From positions 5,970,501 through 6,034,500 of the forward strand of contig WAID01000003.1 of the NCBI GenBank assembly GCA_016584495.1: a DNA stretch of 64,000 nucleotides, read 5' to 3'. The first letter of the stretch is position 1, and each line of letters begins with the position of its first letter. Positions 31,806-43,269 of this stretch are shown here, one piece after another. The DNA comes from Celoporthe dispersa. Lineage: Eukaryota > Ascomycota > Sordariomycetes > Diaporthales > Cryphonectriaceae. The position numbers and the translations under genes were made by a program. The notes under the pieces were generated by a model, which ran no database searches, was not told the DNA's origin, and worked only from the letters and a program-made list of their open reading frames with translations.

Positions 31806-33930
31806 TTTATCGCGCCAACTACCTCCGTTCGAACATCGACTGGTTGCGCCCGCGAGGGCCTTTGCGACAAGCGCAATACAAAGACACCAGCATCTACCAA
31901 CAACAGACCTACAGGATAATTGGAACGAGCTTGAGGCGGTCGCGGAGAAGCAAAATGTGCCCAAGGAAGACAAGGCGGCCAAGAAGCAGAGGAATCTTAC
32001 CAGATTAAAACGAGCCACCCAGAAAGAACTGCAATTTACCACCGATCCGTATCACATCGCCGAGAATGTGGCCAAGAAGCTGGCTGAGAAGGACTTTGAC
32101 AAGGCCTTGCTCCTGACCCAGACGGCCAGCAAGGACAAACAGGTCATCGTCAGTTGGAATCACTTGATAGAGTATCAATTTCAGGAGCAGAAGTTACAGG
32201 CTGCTATCAAGCTGTTCAATGATGTCGGTCCCCCCGCCCTTCTAAACAAATTTCCCTCCCGCCCTACCTCGTCAGGTTGGTCCTGCCGCCACGATATTCC
32301 AAGACTAACACCACGATAGATGAAAAAGCGAGCCCAGCTTCCCAACGCCCAGACCTACACTATAATCTTCAAAGGATGCGCCCAGTCCATACACCCCAAG
32401 CTGGCCGTCGGCGAGGCTCTCAAGATCTACCACACCATGCTGAACAGCACCCGGCTGAAGCCCAATACCATCCATCTCAACGCCGTGCTGGACGTATGCG
32501 CCCGCGCCCAGGACCTCGAGTCCATGTTCGTCGCCCTGCGCTCCGCAAGCGGCCTCCGCGCACCCAACAACCTGACCTACACCATCATTCTCAACGCCTT
32601 GCGACACCAGCGGTCGAACTATGTGAACCAGAATGGAGATACCAAGGAGCAGGAACCAGCTGTAAGAGCCAGCATCGAGACGACGATATCCCGTGCTAAG
32701 CTCGTCTGGGACGAGGTGATCACGCGCTGGAAAAAGGGCGAGATCATTATGGACGAGGAGCTGATGTGTGCCATGGGTCGAGTCCTACTGCTCGGCGGTG
32801 CAAAGGAGACGGACTCCGTCCTCGAGGTGGTCGGGGAGGTCCTGGGCATCACCAACCTTCTAGACGGGCAGCCCGGTCTCGTCAACCCCGACAGGCAGAA
32901 CAGCAAACCAGAACAGCTCGAGAAACCACAGCACCCAGTCCAGCCGGAGGAGTTTAGTGTCCTCGAGCAGCTTGCAGCATCAGCGGGGCCACAGACGCCT
33001 GACAGAGCGGAAGACTTCTCCTCGGAGCGGCCTAGGCGGCCAGAACCGGATCCAGAGCCAACCCCAGAGCCACGACGACGGGTGTCTATCCGAAGTCCTA
33101 CCCCCAGGGCCATGACCAACGTCGCAGGCAACAACACCCTCTCCCTCATCATGCGCGCCCTGGCGCAGGACAAGCGAACGAAACTTGCCGCGCGGTACTG
33201 GGACTTTATGAGCCTGTCGTACGGAATCGTTCCGGATCGGCGCAATTACCGCGATTATATCGACTGCCTGTCGACCGGTGCATCATCCTCAAAGGCCGCG
33301 CGGGTGCTCACTAGCCTGCCCAGCGGCATTCCCGACGGCAACCTATATCGCCGCGGATTGCTACTTTGCCACTTCGACGCGTACAACGTGAATGCCTTCC
33401 AGAATGCGACCACGATCTACGACGCTATGGTCAGGAAGCTGAAGGTCCCGGACGCGAGGTGCATGAAGCTGTACCTGCAGGTCTCAATGAGCAGCTATCG
33501 TGGTTTCAAGGGTACTGAAAAGGACCACAAGGAGGCACGTGGAGCCCGCGCATACGGACAGCAAATGCTCACGGCCCTGGATCGTATTTGGGAGCCGCTG
33601 AGGCGCGCGACGAATGCCCTAAGCTACTCCGACGCGGCGGTATCGTCCGCATCGCCTGAGGAGGCGTGGAAGCGCTCGCATGCTAATCGTGAGGAGGTCA
33701 TGGAGGTGGCCAGGAGATTTGTCGCCACGAGTGATAAGATTCTGTCACAGGGTCTCATCTCCAAGACAAGCGAGGACCACAAGGTCGTTGTCATTCGCCG
33801 TAGGATCATGAACAACTTCGTAATCCGGGATATGGAGAAGAATAATCGGCTCATGAGAGGGATAAATGGGCAGTACATACGAGGCAGGAAGCAGAAAGAG
33901 ACCGAAAACATGCTTGCAGCTGCAGGCTAA
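31765..33930 (+). CDS. Mitochondrial pentatricopeptide repeat (PPR) protein
   Basis: Likely RNA-binding helical repeat protein of the mitochondrial matrix. Two exons, 31765-32223 and 32320-33930 (intron donor GTCGGT, acceptor GATAG), 689 residues. The first 40 residues are Arg-rich, acid-free and amphipathic (RACAKRVTSNLSRQLPPF, then ARAFATSAIQR), a typical presequence. PPR-like pairs follow: VSWNHLIEYQFQEQKLQAAI, LPNAQTYTIIFKGCAQ, KPNTIHLNAVLDVCARA and LTYTIILNALRHQ. A Pro/Glu-rich linker near 360-410 separates these from a C-terminal helical half (LSLIMRALAQDKRTKLAARYWDF). I cannot name the target RNA or the exact orthologue. A short upstream ORF overlaps the start. Confidence 0.85.
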
Positions 33931-34287
33931 TTGTTGCTGGCCTGTATTAGGAAGCAACGAGCAACGAATGTATAAAAAACAATAAACCTATGCTTTCCCC
34001 CCTTCTCCGTCATCGACCCTTCAATCTGGATGTAAGAAGGACAATAACCATGTTGTGCCAGTATGCCCTTTGGACACATGAGGTTCGCAGTGGGAAAACT
34101 AAGCTGGAACCCAAAAGCCTTCGCAACTGAAAAAGAAAAAAGAAACCCCCAAACCACTCAACCACCACACCGCGACTCGATGCAGGTTTCATAACCATCA
34201 GTGCTACTCCTTGAGAAGCGTGATTCCGAGCCTGTGAGCCATGACAGGATCCTCAGAGTAAAGACTGGTCATCTCAGGCTTCTCGCT
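33931..34287. other. Intergenic region between convergent genes
   Basis: 357 bp between the PPR stop and the stop of the acidic unknown protein. Nothing recognisable. Confidence 0.4.
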
Positions 34288-35940
34288 TTACACGATCCAC
34301 TCATCCTGGACATCATCCACATCTTCTGTGACGGTCTCCTCCTGATGCATAAGCCAGCCCTCGGATCCTTGCTCTGGCTCGTTGCCGTAACTATGACCGT
34401 CGTAGTCGTCGTCATAGTCACAGCCATAGTCGGCCTCCTCTTCATCTTCATACTCGCCCTGTTCATCCTGTCCAGTTCGGTCGATTTCTCCGTCCAGAAT
34501 TTGGACGTCCGTCCAGGAGAACCCGGCAACTCCGTGTTCAATGAAGGCTATGTACCTCTCGCGACGTTCGTCCACTTCCTGTTCACTCTGTCGCTCAAAT
34601 ATGGTGTGACCCATAGCCCAACTTTGACTGTACTCGATCTCAGCGTCCCAATTCTCGTTATCGCGGGCCGTCCACACGTCCACACTGTATCCTGCTGCAA
34701 TGATGTCCTTCAGGGCATTCATGAGCCTCCCATCCTCTTCCGATAGACTCTTGCTCTTCATGGGAGGGAGCTTGGTCGCGTGTGAGGATTCGGTAAAGGC
34801 GATGAGGGCCCACTCCAAATCATACTTCTCCTCGATCTCAACGCGGCGAGGCCCATCCGAATGTGGGTAGACGGTGAAAGTTTGGTTGGTCTGGGGCCTA
34901 GTGTAAGGCAACTCGCTGGTCCAGAGGAGGATCTTGCTGTAAAGACTGCGCGGATTGGACACATGCCGCACAGCAAAGTGGGATAGTGCAGAATTGGTAT
35001 CCGAAAATACCTGTCTGGTCTCAGGCCTCCATGCGCTGCCTTTGTAGTAGATGGCGCATTTGGTGTGGAGACCTTCTTCGGACTCCTCTTCAGGCTCGGT
35101 AACACAGATCACATGTGACTTGTTCTTCACATCGACGTCGTCGGTGAACGTCACCTGCACCTTAGTCTTTGGAATAGAGCTGGGTGAGACAACACATGGT
35201 TTGATCTCCGTCTCCATGTTGATGGTCTTTGCAACTTCTGGCTTGGTGTGACTGAGAGCTTTCTGCGGGAATAGGACTTGAGTGGCTGGATTCGAAGGTG
35301 CCTCTTCATGCTCTACTTCGATGTCTTATATATTCGTCAGCCAGTCAGTGCACTAGCATCAATGTTAGCTTCTTGCACATGGGAACATACCTAGGTCGAT
35401 GCCGGACTTGTCATAAATACTTCCGAAAATTGAAGATCTCTGCAGTTCCGCCTGGAATGACGGCAGGTCAAGCTTGGGAAGAGGAGCATGAAAGGCCTGA
35501 CTCTGCAGTGCGCTTGAAATGGACGGCTCATGGCTGCGTGCTTGGACCAGTGAGGACTTGAAGAAGCGCGAGCGCTTCAAAGTGGATGACATCGACGAAG
35601 TGCTCGAGGAGGTTGGGATCTGTGAGCTCCTCCCGCGAAGTGAGCCGTACCAGTGCTGCTTAGCGGAGTGTCCGGCAGGGCTGGACTCAGCACTGGCACT
35701 CGTAGTGCGAGACTCGGTTCTCTGGTTGGTAGCAGCATCTAGGACCTGGCGTCCTTTGCTGGACACCCTGATGGAGCGAACGGCATCCAGAGAGCGGCGG
35801 CCAAGACTGCGGCTTGGAGATCCAGAGGTACAGTGTGGCATGCTCTTGCTAGATCCTAGTGTCGCGTTCTCGTCTACAGGACAGGCTGAACAGCCACCTC
35901 TGTGCGGCGGTGTTGAAGGAGCACCAGTGATTGATGACAT
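34288..35940 (-). CDS. Unrecognised protein with Ser-rich N-terminus and acidic C-terminus (528 aa)
   Basis: I do not recognise this protein. Two exons, 35940-35391 and 35324-34288, joined by a 66-bp GTATGT...AAG intron. The ATG at 35940 opens the frame. Residues 1-170 are Ser/Arg-rich and probably disordered (SGSPSRSLGRRSLDAVRSIR). The middle (about 230-420) looks folded: KVQVTFTDDVDVKNKSHVI, then WALIAFTESSHATKLPP and AAGYSVDVWTARDNENW. The last 70 residues are strongly Asp/Glu/Tyr-rich (EYEDEEEADYGCDYDDDYDG). No signal peptide or membrane span is visible. Acidic tails like this are common in chromatin- or histone-binding proteins, but nothing here establishes that. Confidence 0.75.
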
Positions 35941-37056
35941 GCTTGCGAAAGCTGATGTCCAAAAAGCTCAAGTGTTGTTTGGAAGACGGGCATACAAGTA
36001 TACAGAAAAGTGTGTTGATAAGTTCGTGGCTAGTTGAAGCTGTCTGTGATTTTTTGGTTGGAAGTGAAGAAAACAAGTTGGTGTTTCCTTGTTGCTCGAC
36101 GCGTACATATTAGAGGAGAAGGTTTGTTGGTTCCTTCCATACAGACTCGAGCGTATGAGAGGGAAACTGTAGACGGCGTCCTTGAGAGTGGAAGGAACTA
36201 CTTGACAGCCGTCTCTTTCTGTTTCCGTCGCACTTGTGGCCTTGGATACATGCGAACTGCTTCGGCATTTGAGAATCGGAAATTTGAACCCAACATGCAT
36301 GTGTAGACCTGGGATTGTTCTGGAACTGTCGATGAAGACGAAGTTCTACGCAAAGTAGCTGTAGGTGTGGAAACGAGCCTGCAATCACTATCTGAACCCG
36401 GAGCAAGTACTTCTTTATTGCCTTGGAGCAGCATTTGATGAAATAAGAATTTGAATTGGTTCAAGAGGACAATTGGATATTACTACATCATTCTATCAAA
36501 TATCACCTCTAGGAACTGGATGATACCAAGCTGAGGTAGTTATATCATCTCAAGTCTCCGAAATGTGAAGGCTGAAACCTGATTTTGTATCTCGGGTTGG
36601 CTTTCTGGGGTATCATCGATGACTTGGAAGCAGTCCTAAGCTCTGAGACTGGGATTATATATATGTATATACCTTAAAATTTCTCGGACTGCAACTTTAT
36701 GGCGATCTTATCCTGTGAGGTTCTTTCTCTCTCCCTCCCTCCCCCTCCCTTCCCTCCTTTTTCTTGATTTTTTTCAATACATACCCATAATCATTGCAGT
36801 TACGAAGCCGCTTATTGTTGTCCCCCTTCCACCGTAGTGAATACCTCGGGAGTATAAAATTCTCTTCATGAGCTGCAGCAAATTTCTAGTCTTGGTCTCG
36901 AATGCCTCGTGTGTGCTGGTCTATGGCAGAGTGAAGGAGCCGGACAGAACTTTAGAAGTTTAAATCGTAATGAATGGTGTGAGACTGCTTGGAAGGGGGG
37001 GGGGTATCATGATTGAATTAAAGATCTGCAGCAGATCAGTGCTTCTGCGCATCGCA
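35941..37056. other. Intergenic region with pyrimidine tract
   Basis: 1.1 kb upstream of the acidic unknown gene and downstream of KTI12. A C/T-only tract of about 45 bp lies at 36720-36765. There are no supported genes. Confidence 0.4.
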
Positions 37057-38139
37057 CTACTCGTCCTTCTCGAAGGCATCATTGAGATATCCAACAAAGC
37101 TCTCCCTCATCCTTGCCACGGCCATATTCCCGACTGCTTCGAGCCCGATGCCACCCCTGTTCATGTTCATGAAGGCCCGCCGGTACCTTTGCAGCTGAGG
37201 CAGTCCAATCTTCCTGCTTGGCATCTCCACGACAAGCAGCTGTCCCCCAGAATCGCCGCCGCGTGGTACTTTGATCTCGCCACCACCTTCATCGGGCTGC
37301 TGCTCCGATATGTTCTTGACGATGTCCTGGGTCTCCCTGTCGAGCACATAGAGGTAGTCGCCGCCTGCGTCCCTACTCCTCTGCACCGCTGCCTGGTTGG
37401 GCTTGATGACCTTCCTCCCCTCACCCGCGATGGCTTCCCACAAGTCATCAAAGACCTTTCGCGTCTGGGCCTCATCATCCTCCCATATCAGGGGTGAAGA
37501 GCGGGCTATCCCACCGGGTCATGGGGTTAGGCTCCTCGTACCGGAACACGAGGTTCTCCCAGTTTCCCTGATCGTACGCGCCCTCAGCCGCAATATCGTC
37601 CCTGCTGGTATCCTCACCACCCGCCAGCCTCTCCTCCCTCCGTCTTAGCCGCTCCTCATTGATAGCCCTCGCCCTGTCGACACTGCACCCGATCTGCAGG
37701 AGCACATTCGGCGTGCTCAGGTTTTTGGCCTCGCAGTAGAGCTGGTACCGCCAGCCCTTGATATAGTTCGAGCCATCTAGGATGACAATGTCTTTGGCGG
37801 AGAGCACACGCTTCACGGCGCTCGAGAGTGCGGCACGTGCGTCCTTCTCGGAGGCATTTGCGGAGCGGGTATGCGCGGGAAGCTTCTCGGGCGAGAGGTC
37901 GTAGACGGTGCGGCTGATGGACTGTGTCTGGTCTGATACAAGGTGTAACCGGTAATTGGAGGCTTGAGGTTGAGATTCAATCTTCTCGGTAAGGTATGCG
38001 AAGAGCTGGTTTGCGCGGGTTGATTTGCCTGAGGTGGGAAGGCCGGTGACGATTATGAGCTACGGCAGGGGACTACATTAGCTCTGGAATGGGGGTGTTT
38101 TGGGGGCAATTGAGGAGAAGGACATCTACTGACAGGCAT
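37057..38139 (-). CDS. kti12: KTI12, Elongator-associated P-loop protein (one single-base frame break in this sequence)
   Basis: ATPase of the PSTK-like family that works with Elongator in wobble-uridine tRNA modification. Two exons: 38139-38134 and 38059-37057. The first coding exon is only six bases (Met-Pro), chosen because it restores the family start MPLIIVTGLPTSGKST with a GTCAGT donor and a TAG acceptor. P-loop GLPTSGKST is at residues 8-16. Further conserved stretches are DIVILDGSNYIKGWRYQLYC, IGCSVDRARAINEERLRRRE and RYEEPNPMTRWDSPLF. The total is about 335 residues, normal for the family. The frame breaks at the G run 37491-37494 (C run in the gene), one base longer than needed to read SPLFTLIWEDDEAQTRK. 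It is probably a sequence error. Confidence 0.9.
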
Positions 38140-40384
38140 TCTGCTGGGACTGGGAAAAGACAGAAGAGAAGGGCTCACAGAGCCCAGCTGAGAAGGACAA
38201 GGTGGGTAGGTTTGGTGGGCAGACTGGAGTACTCAAGTCGTAGTGGGGTTGTTTTAAGGTTCGACATGGGTCCCCTGCATCCTCCCTGAAGAGCATGTGA
38301 ATATGCCGCCTGGTATCATTTTCAGTTTCTGGATGTTGACCCCAAAAACAGAAAGAATGAGAGAGGAAGAAGAAAAAAAAAGAGAGGAGAGAAAGGGGGG
38401 GAGAGAGAAAGGGCTCCTTACTTAACATATAGACGAGACAGCCACGATTACGTCGCCTATCGACCTTTGAAGACGGACATGCCAAGTATCTTTGTGGCAG
38501 CTCACCTTTGGAAAGCAAGCCTTGCTCAAGAAGTGCACTGGTAATGCGGTGAGTCCCCGTTCTGAAGCGCGAAGAAGCTCATCTGGACAGCCTGATGATG
38601 CATGAGGAAACCCGTGAGTTTCTTCAGCCCCCCCCCCCTTTTCTTTTTCTTCCTCAACTTGTCTTCTTTTTCTCTTTGTCCTCTTTTCATGAACGCAGCC
38701 GCCACCTTATAAGAGACAGTAACGGATCTAATTACCTCCTTTTTTTTTTTCCTTTTTTTCTTTTGATATTTTTGCTTTGAAACCGAACACCGTCACAGAG
38801 TGGTAGTGAGCCCCAGAGCTCAGTTCCCATGAAGTTTGCAAGGGCTTCCAAGTTGCACCGGATCGCACCGAGGTCTGATGCATACCTTCTCTTGTCAACT
38901 TCCCGACACAGACTGATCCGAACGAAATGCAGGCGTACTGCACCATCACGGGTGAACATGATGCCCGAACTATCTTGAGCTTATTTTTTATCTTGGCTGC
39001 AGCAGGTGTATCAGCCACTAAATATACATTTAAAGTTATATAGCCACGTGCTGGAAATACAACGAGGCGGCCCTTCTGTGCCTACATAGGCAGGTGGTTT
39101 AGATGGGGTGTATATGCATGAGGGTCATTATCATGCGCTCAGAGCAGGAATAAATTGTGTCATTGGTATTTTTCACCCCCCATGGTATACCTCACCGCCT
39201 TGTCTACCGTATATGTCACAGGTTAAATTTTCAGCAGCCTCAAAATTTCCCCTACCTCAATGACCCGAATCCTGTAGAGGCTAGTAGAGTTTGCTTTGGT
39301 CTCACGGGCAAAGTTACTGGTATGTTCTGCCAGCGGTTCCTTAGATCTATCTACTTTCGGAACAGACGCCGCAAGAGACACCAAGGTTGGTCGAGGACCT
39401 GCTGGTCCAGGCTCCCGACTGGCACTGGGAGAGGCTTGACTTCCACGCTGTAGGATTTGGGAAAAGCGCCAAACCGCTCTAGAAACTTGAGCACGTAAGC
39501 ATTTGCGGGGCATCCCCCCTCCTTCCCAGCATCCGAGGCATTGAGAAATAGGAAAGCAATATTTCCCTCATCAGTACTATGGTACATGGTACTTTCACCG
39601 ATAGCGTGGCGGTGGCGGGCGTTGGGCCCTATGTTGTAGATCTGGATTTGAGAAACGAGGCATAGGTCAGATTCCCAGGGGGACCGCAGCCCCTGACGCT
39701 AGTGAGCTGTCCTGCACGCGTCCTTCTGTAAGTACAGGCACTACAGGGGCAGCAGGGTCGAGATGGACTACAGTGAAAGCCGGACCGATGTTAGATCATG
39801 CTATCCTTGCCTCCACTATGCTGGTTGCGATGTACGCTGAGAAAAAGAAGGAGGAAAAAAAAAGGCTAGGGCCATGGGACGAATAGCTGGATAAAATGTA
39901 GGCGAGTCAGGCAAGTCAGGCAAGTCTTTTCCATCATAACTCGAGACTTGCGTTGCGGTTGTGAATGTCAGATCTGGCCGGGCGCATTTTGTGCCGCCTA
40001 CTTGGGTTAATAGTAGAACAGGTTCTCCTGCTGGCACCCCGAAAGTCATTTGCAAAAAATTTCGAGTAACATCAGAACCGACCAGGCTTTGGCAAAGATT
40101 ACACCCGTCTCACGTCATCTCTACTAATGTCCGCGAAGGTACAGACGCTGCTGAGAAAGGCTGCGAGACAACCATCTAACTCGGGATCGAGAGAGCCCGT
40201 GTGGCGACGGAGTACGCCGCAATACGCCGCGGCCACTTTCGTGCTTCGAGTCAGGGGCTTGAGGTGACCGCAAGACACTTGCGCAGCACATTCAAACCAA
40301 AAAGGCCTGCTGTGATGCTACGTCGACCGCACGGGTGCAGTTAAGGAGAGAGAGAGAGAGAGAGAGCCAAGAAGCAACACCAGG
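38140..40384. other. Long divergent intergenic region, KTI12 / Zn2Cys6 gene
   Basis: 2.2 kb with no supported gene. It contains a purine-rich GAGAAAGGGGGGG tract (38375-38410), C8 and T runs near 38630 and 38740-38760, short GCAAGTCAG repeats near 39905-39925, and a GA repeat just before the regulator. The ORFs are short and unlike any known family. Confidence 0.45.
40346..40366. repeat. GA dinucleotide repeat in the 5' leader of the regulator gene
   Basis: About ten GA units ending 18 bp before the start codon. GA tracts near starts are common in fungal promoters or leaders. Confidence 0.8.
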
Positions 40385-42648
40385 ATGGTATATTGCGGCA
40401 AGCCGTCCAAAGGATGCTCAAACTGCCGCGAGCGCAAGATCCGTGTAGGTTGTTCTCTTTACGTATGCGCGCATGTGCAGTCACTGGCTCTCGGTTTCTT
40501 CCGAGATTTCCTTACCCGCTGCGTGTGTCACCTTAACCTTCACCCCCATCCCCCCGCCCTTTTGCATCCAGAGGTTTTGACTGATTTCGGGCGCTGCAGT
40601 GCGACCAGCGTGAGCCTGGCTGTGGCCAATGTGAGAAGCGCCAGCAGACATGTCCCGGCTACAGGAATATAGTAGATCTCATGTTCAGAGATGAGAGCTC
40701 GCACGTTGCCCAGAAGGCCAGCAAGAGGCCTAGAAAGAGGATCATCCCGTCTGCGGACGAGTCTACCTTGCCTAGCAAATCAGCATCGACGCCGACGACA
40801 CTGACCTGGTCGCCTGTCGACTCAACACCCGGGTCGAGTCACAATGCACCGCCACCACCCAGGAGGGCCTCGCCTTCTGTCCTCACAACATCGCCTTCCG
40901 AGGCTTTAAAATCGGGATCACCCAGTCAGCGCGATGATGGTGTCATACAAGCTGAGCTGCGCCCATCACCGAAGCCTGTGCAGGTCGACGATCAATGTGT
41001 GAAGCAGGAACCAGGGATGGTGTCGCCGCAAGATGTCTTAGCCGTCGTTCCGTCTAGCTTGTCGCCAAGTTTCGAGGACAGAGGGTTGAGCCTGTTCATC
41101 GCACGGTACATCTCAGTGGTGAGTATCCCGTCTCGCAGAGAATCGAGCACCGTCGTTCGCTGACTCTGGATGTACTGCAGCCACCGGATGCCTCTCAAAA
41201 TAAGTTCGACTTGTGAGTCGCCCACCGAACCCCAAAAATGTGACCACGAACTGATCCAAGGCTTCAGTGTCTTCGACCTTTGGAGTCCAAGCCCATTTGC
41301 ACACGAGAGGACCCAAGACCCAGTCTTCGCCAGCCTCACAGCCGTAGGTCTGCTGAGCGTCGCACAGATGACCCAGTCGCAGGAGCCTATGGAAGCAGCG
41401 CGTAAGAGGTACGGCCAGGCACTACGGCTGACGAACGCCGCCCTGCGGAGCCCAAGGGGCGCTCTCGAGGACACCATCATGCTCGCAGTGCTGGTTCTCG
41501 GGCACTTTGAGACGATGGCAGGTGCAGGTGCCCGGAGTATGCGTGCCTGGCAGCAGCATATCAACGGGGCGGCTGCCCTCGCGAGACTGCGCGGCATGGC
41601 CTCGTTCCGGAGCAAGGCGGGCATCAAGATGTTTATGATGCAGTGTTCGAGCATTGTAAGCAACGCCAATATCTTTCCACCCTGTTCCAGGAGGTCATTC
41701 ACACGCTGATCGTAACTGCAGCTGATCAACTGCATCCAAAATAAACTGCCCATGCCACAGGATTTGATCGGTATGCGCACACAATTGGTCGACATGATGG
41801 GTGGTCCAGCCGCAGTGCCAGGATACGAAATATACCCGCCTGTCTATAAGATCCTGCAGCTGAGGTATGATATATGCCAAGGAACTGTCACAGATATAGA
41901 CACCATACTGTGCATATTCAACGAGGCAGAAGATGATTTCGAGAGGGCTACATCTCTCTTCCCAGAGAGTTGGCAGTACAGCAAGTTCCGTCTCTCACAA
42001 CACCTCGGGACTAGGTTCTTCAACGACGTCTGCCATGTGTATCCAAACCTCTCGGTCGCATCGATTTGGAACGGCACTAGGACCATCCGAATGCTCATCC
42101 TCGAAACGATGCTCGAGGAGCTTCACGTGCGCTTCCTGCAAGTGCCTGTGGAAGAGGTGCCAACACGATACCAAATCGAAGCGCATAAAGCAAAAGTCAA
42201 GCTGGAGAGGATAGCACTTGCTATTCTTGCCAGCGTTCCCCAACATTTCGGGCTCATCAAGCCTTCAGATACGAGCCTCGACACACATGTGCCACTGCCA
42301 CACACCGAGGATATGTTGGCTCACATACCTGAGACCGGATGGAAAGCTACACTAGGGCAGAGCGAGGGCTCGATCTTCGGTAGCTCGGAGGACGCAGATT
42401 TCGACTGCCGCAGTCCTTCGCTGTCAAACCCAATGCAGGCACGCGGCGCCCAGGCACAAGAAGAGCGTCTTATGCTGCTGGCATCCGTGGCTAGCGGGCT
42501 GGTCTGGCCTCTATACCTCGTTGGAATGTCGACGGCCTCTACTGCCTCCATGAAGACTTTCGTGATTGAGAGACTGCATGCGCTCCATGACGAGCATGGA
42601 GTTACGCAGGCTAGCAAATTAGCTGGCGCTGTGGCAAGCCATAGGTAG
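40385..42648 (+). CDS. Zn2Cys6 transcription factor of the fungal_trans_2 type
   Basis: Nuclear regulator, 641 residues in five exons: 40385-40444, 40600-41118, 41181-41212, 41268-41655 and 41722-42648. The zinc cluster is split by intron 1: Cys11, 14, 21, 28, 31 and 38 (CSNCRERKIR, then CDQREPGCGQCEKRQQTC). A Pro/Ser-rich linker with basic KRPRKR follows. The C-terminal half matches the PF11951-type regulatory domain: DPVFASLTAVGLLSVAQMTQ, RKRYGQALRLTNAALRSPRG and TIMLAVLVLGHFETMAG. The 32-bp third exon was placed from splice sites and frame. Its target is unknown. The neighbours are housekeeping genes, so no cluster role is suggested. Confidence 0.87.
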
Positions 42649-43269
42649 CCGGGCGAGCCACCAGGACACAGATGAGGGCCATCCATGTCAGCGAACCCAG
42701 CAAAGCCGAAGGATTGAATGCGATATCTCGCATCGAGGAAGGCGCGACGTCGTCACCGACAGCGTCCATCTAAAGGCACAATCGATTGTGCGCTTTAGCA
42801 CTGTGGTGATGGCTGCATGGGTGGTGTTTGGGTTTCTGTAATAAGAAACGGCGTGCCCACGACCGAAAATTTCTCGACGGCTGAAAAGTATCCAAGACGA
42901 AAGCTGTCCAGCCGACGAGAAGTTCGACGCCAACGGCTAATCTTCTCCAAGAATGAAAGAGTCTCGCCTATAGCCAGGAACTTACCAGTTCACCTCGGCG
43001 ATCTCTTGTGAGTGTGGTGATTCTGACCTTAGGAAGTTGGATGTTACACCAGTGCTGGCCTGGGGCTACCGGATTAAGATTGAGGGCTCCGACAATGGCC
43101 GTATTATTAGGAGATATCCCAGCCGAGATCACCTAGGCACAGCTCATTCTGGTTCCGCGGTGGAGAGGTCGAACCTTAGTCAAGAGAAGGTGGGAAAGGG
43201 AAACCAAGACCTGGATTGAGTCAACATTGCATCGAAGGTATATGGACTGCAATTGCGTATATACCTCAT
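42649..43269. other. Intergenic region between convergent genes
   Basis: 621 bp between the stop codons of the second regulator and the cyclophilin. Nothing recognisable. Confidence 0.4.

Noticed and set aside
38728..39018. ORF of 96 codons on the minus strand in the KTI12/regulator gap
   Set aside because: It ends in a low-complexity Lys/Glu run from a T-rich tract and has no recognisable domain or splice context.
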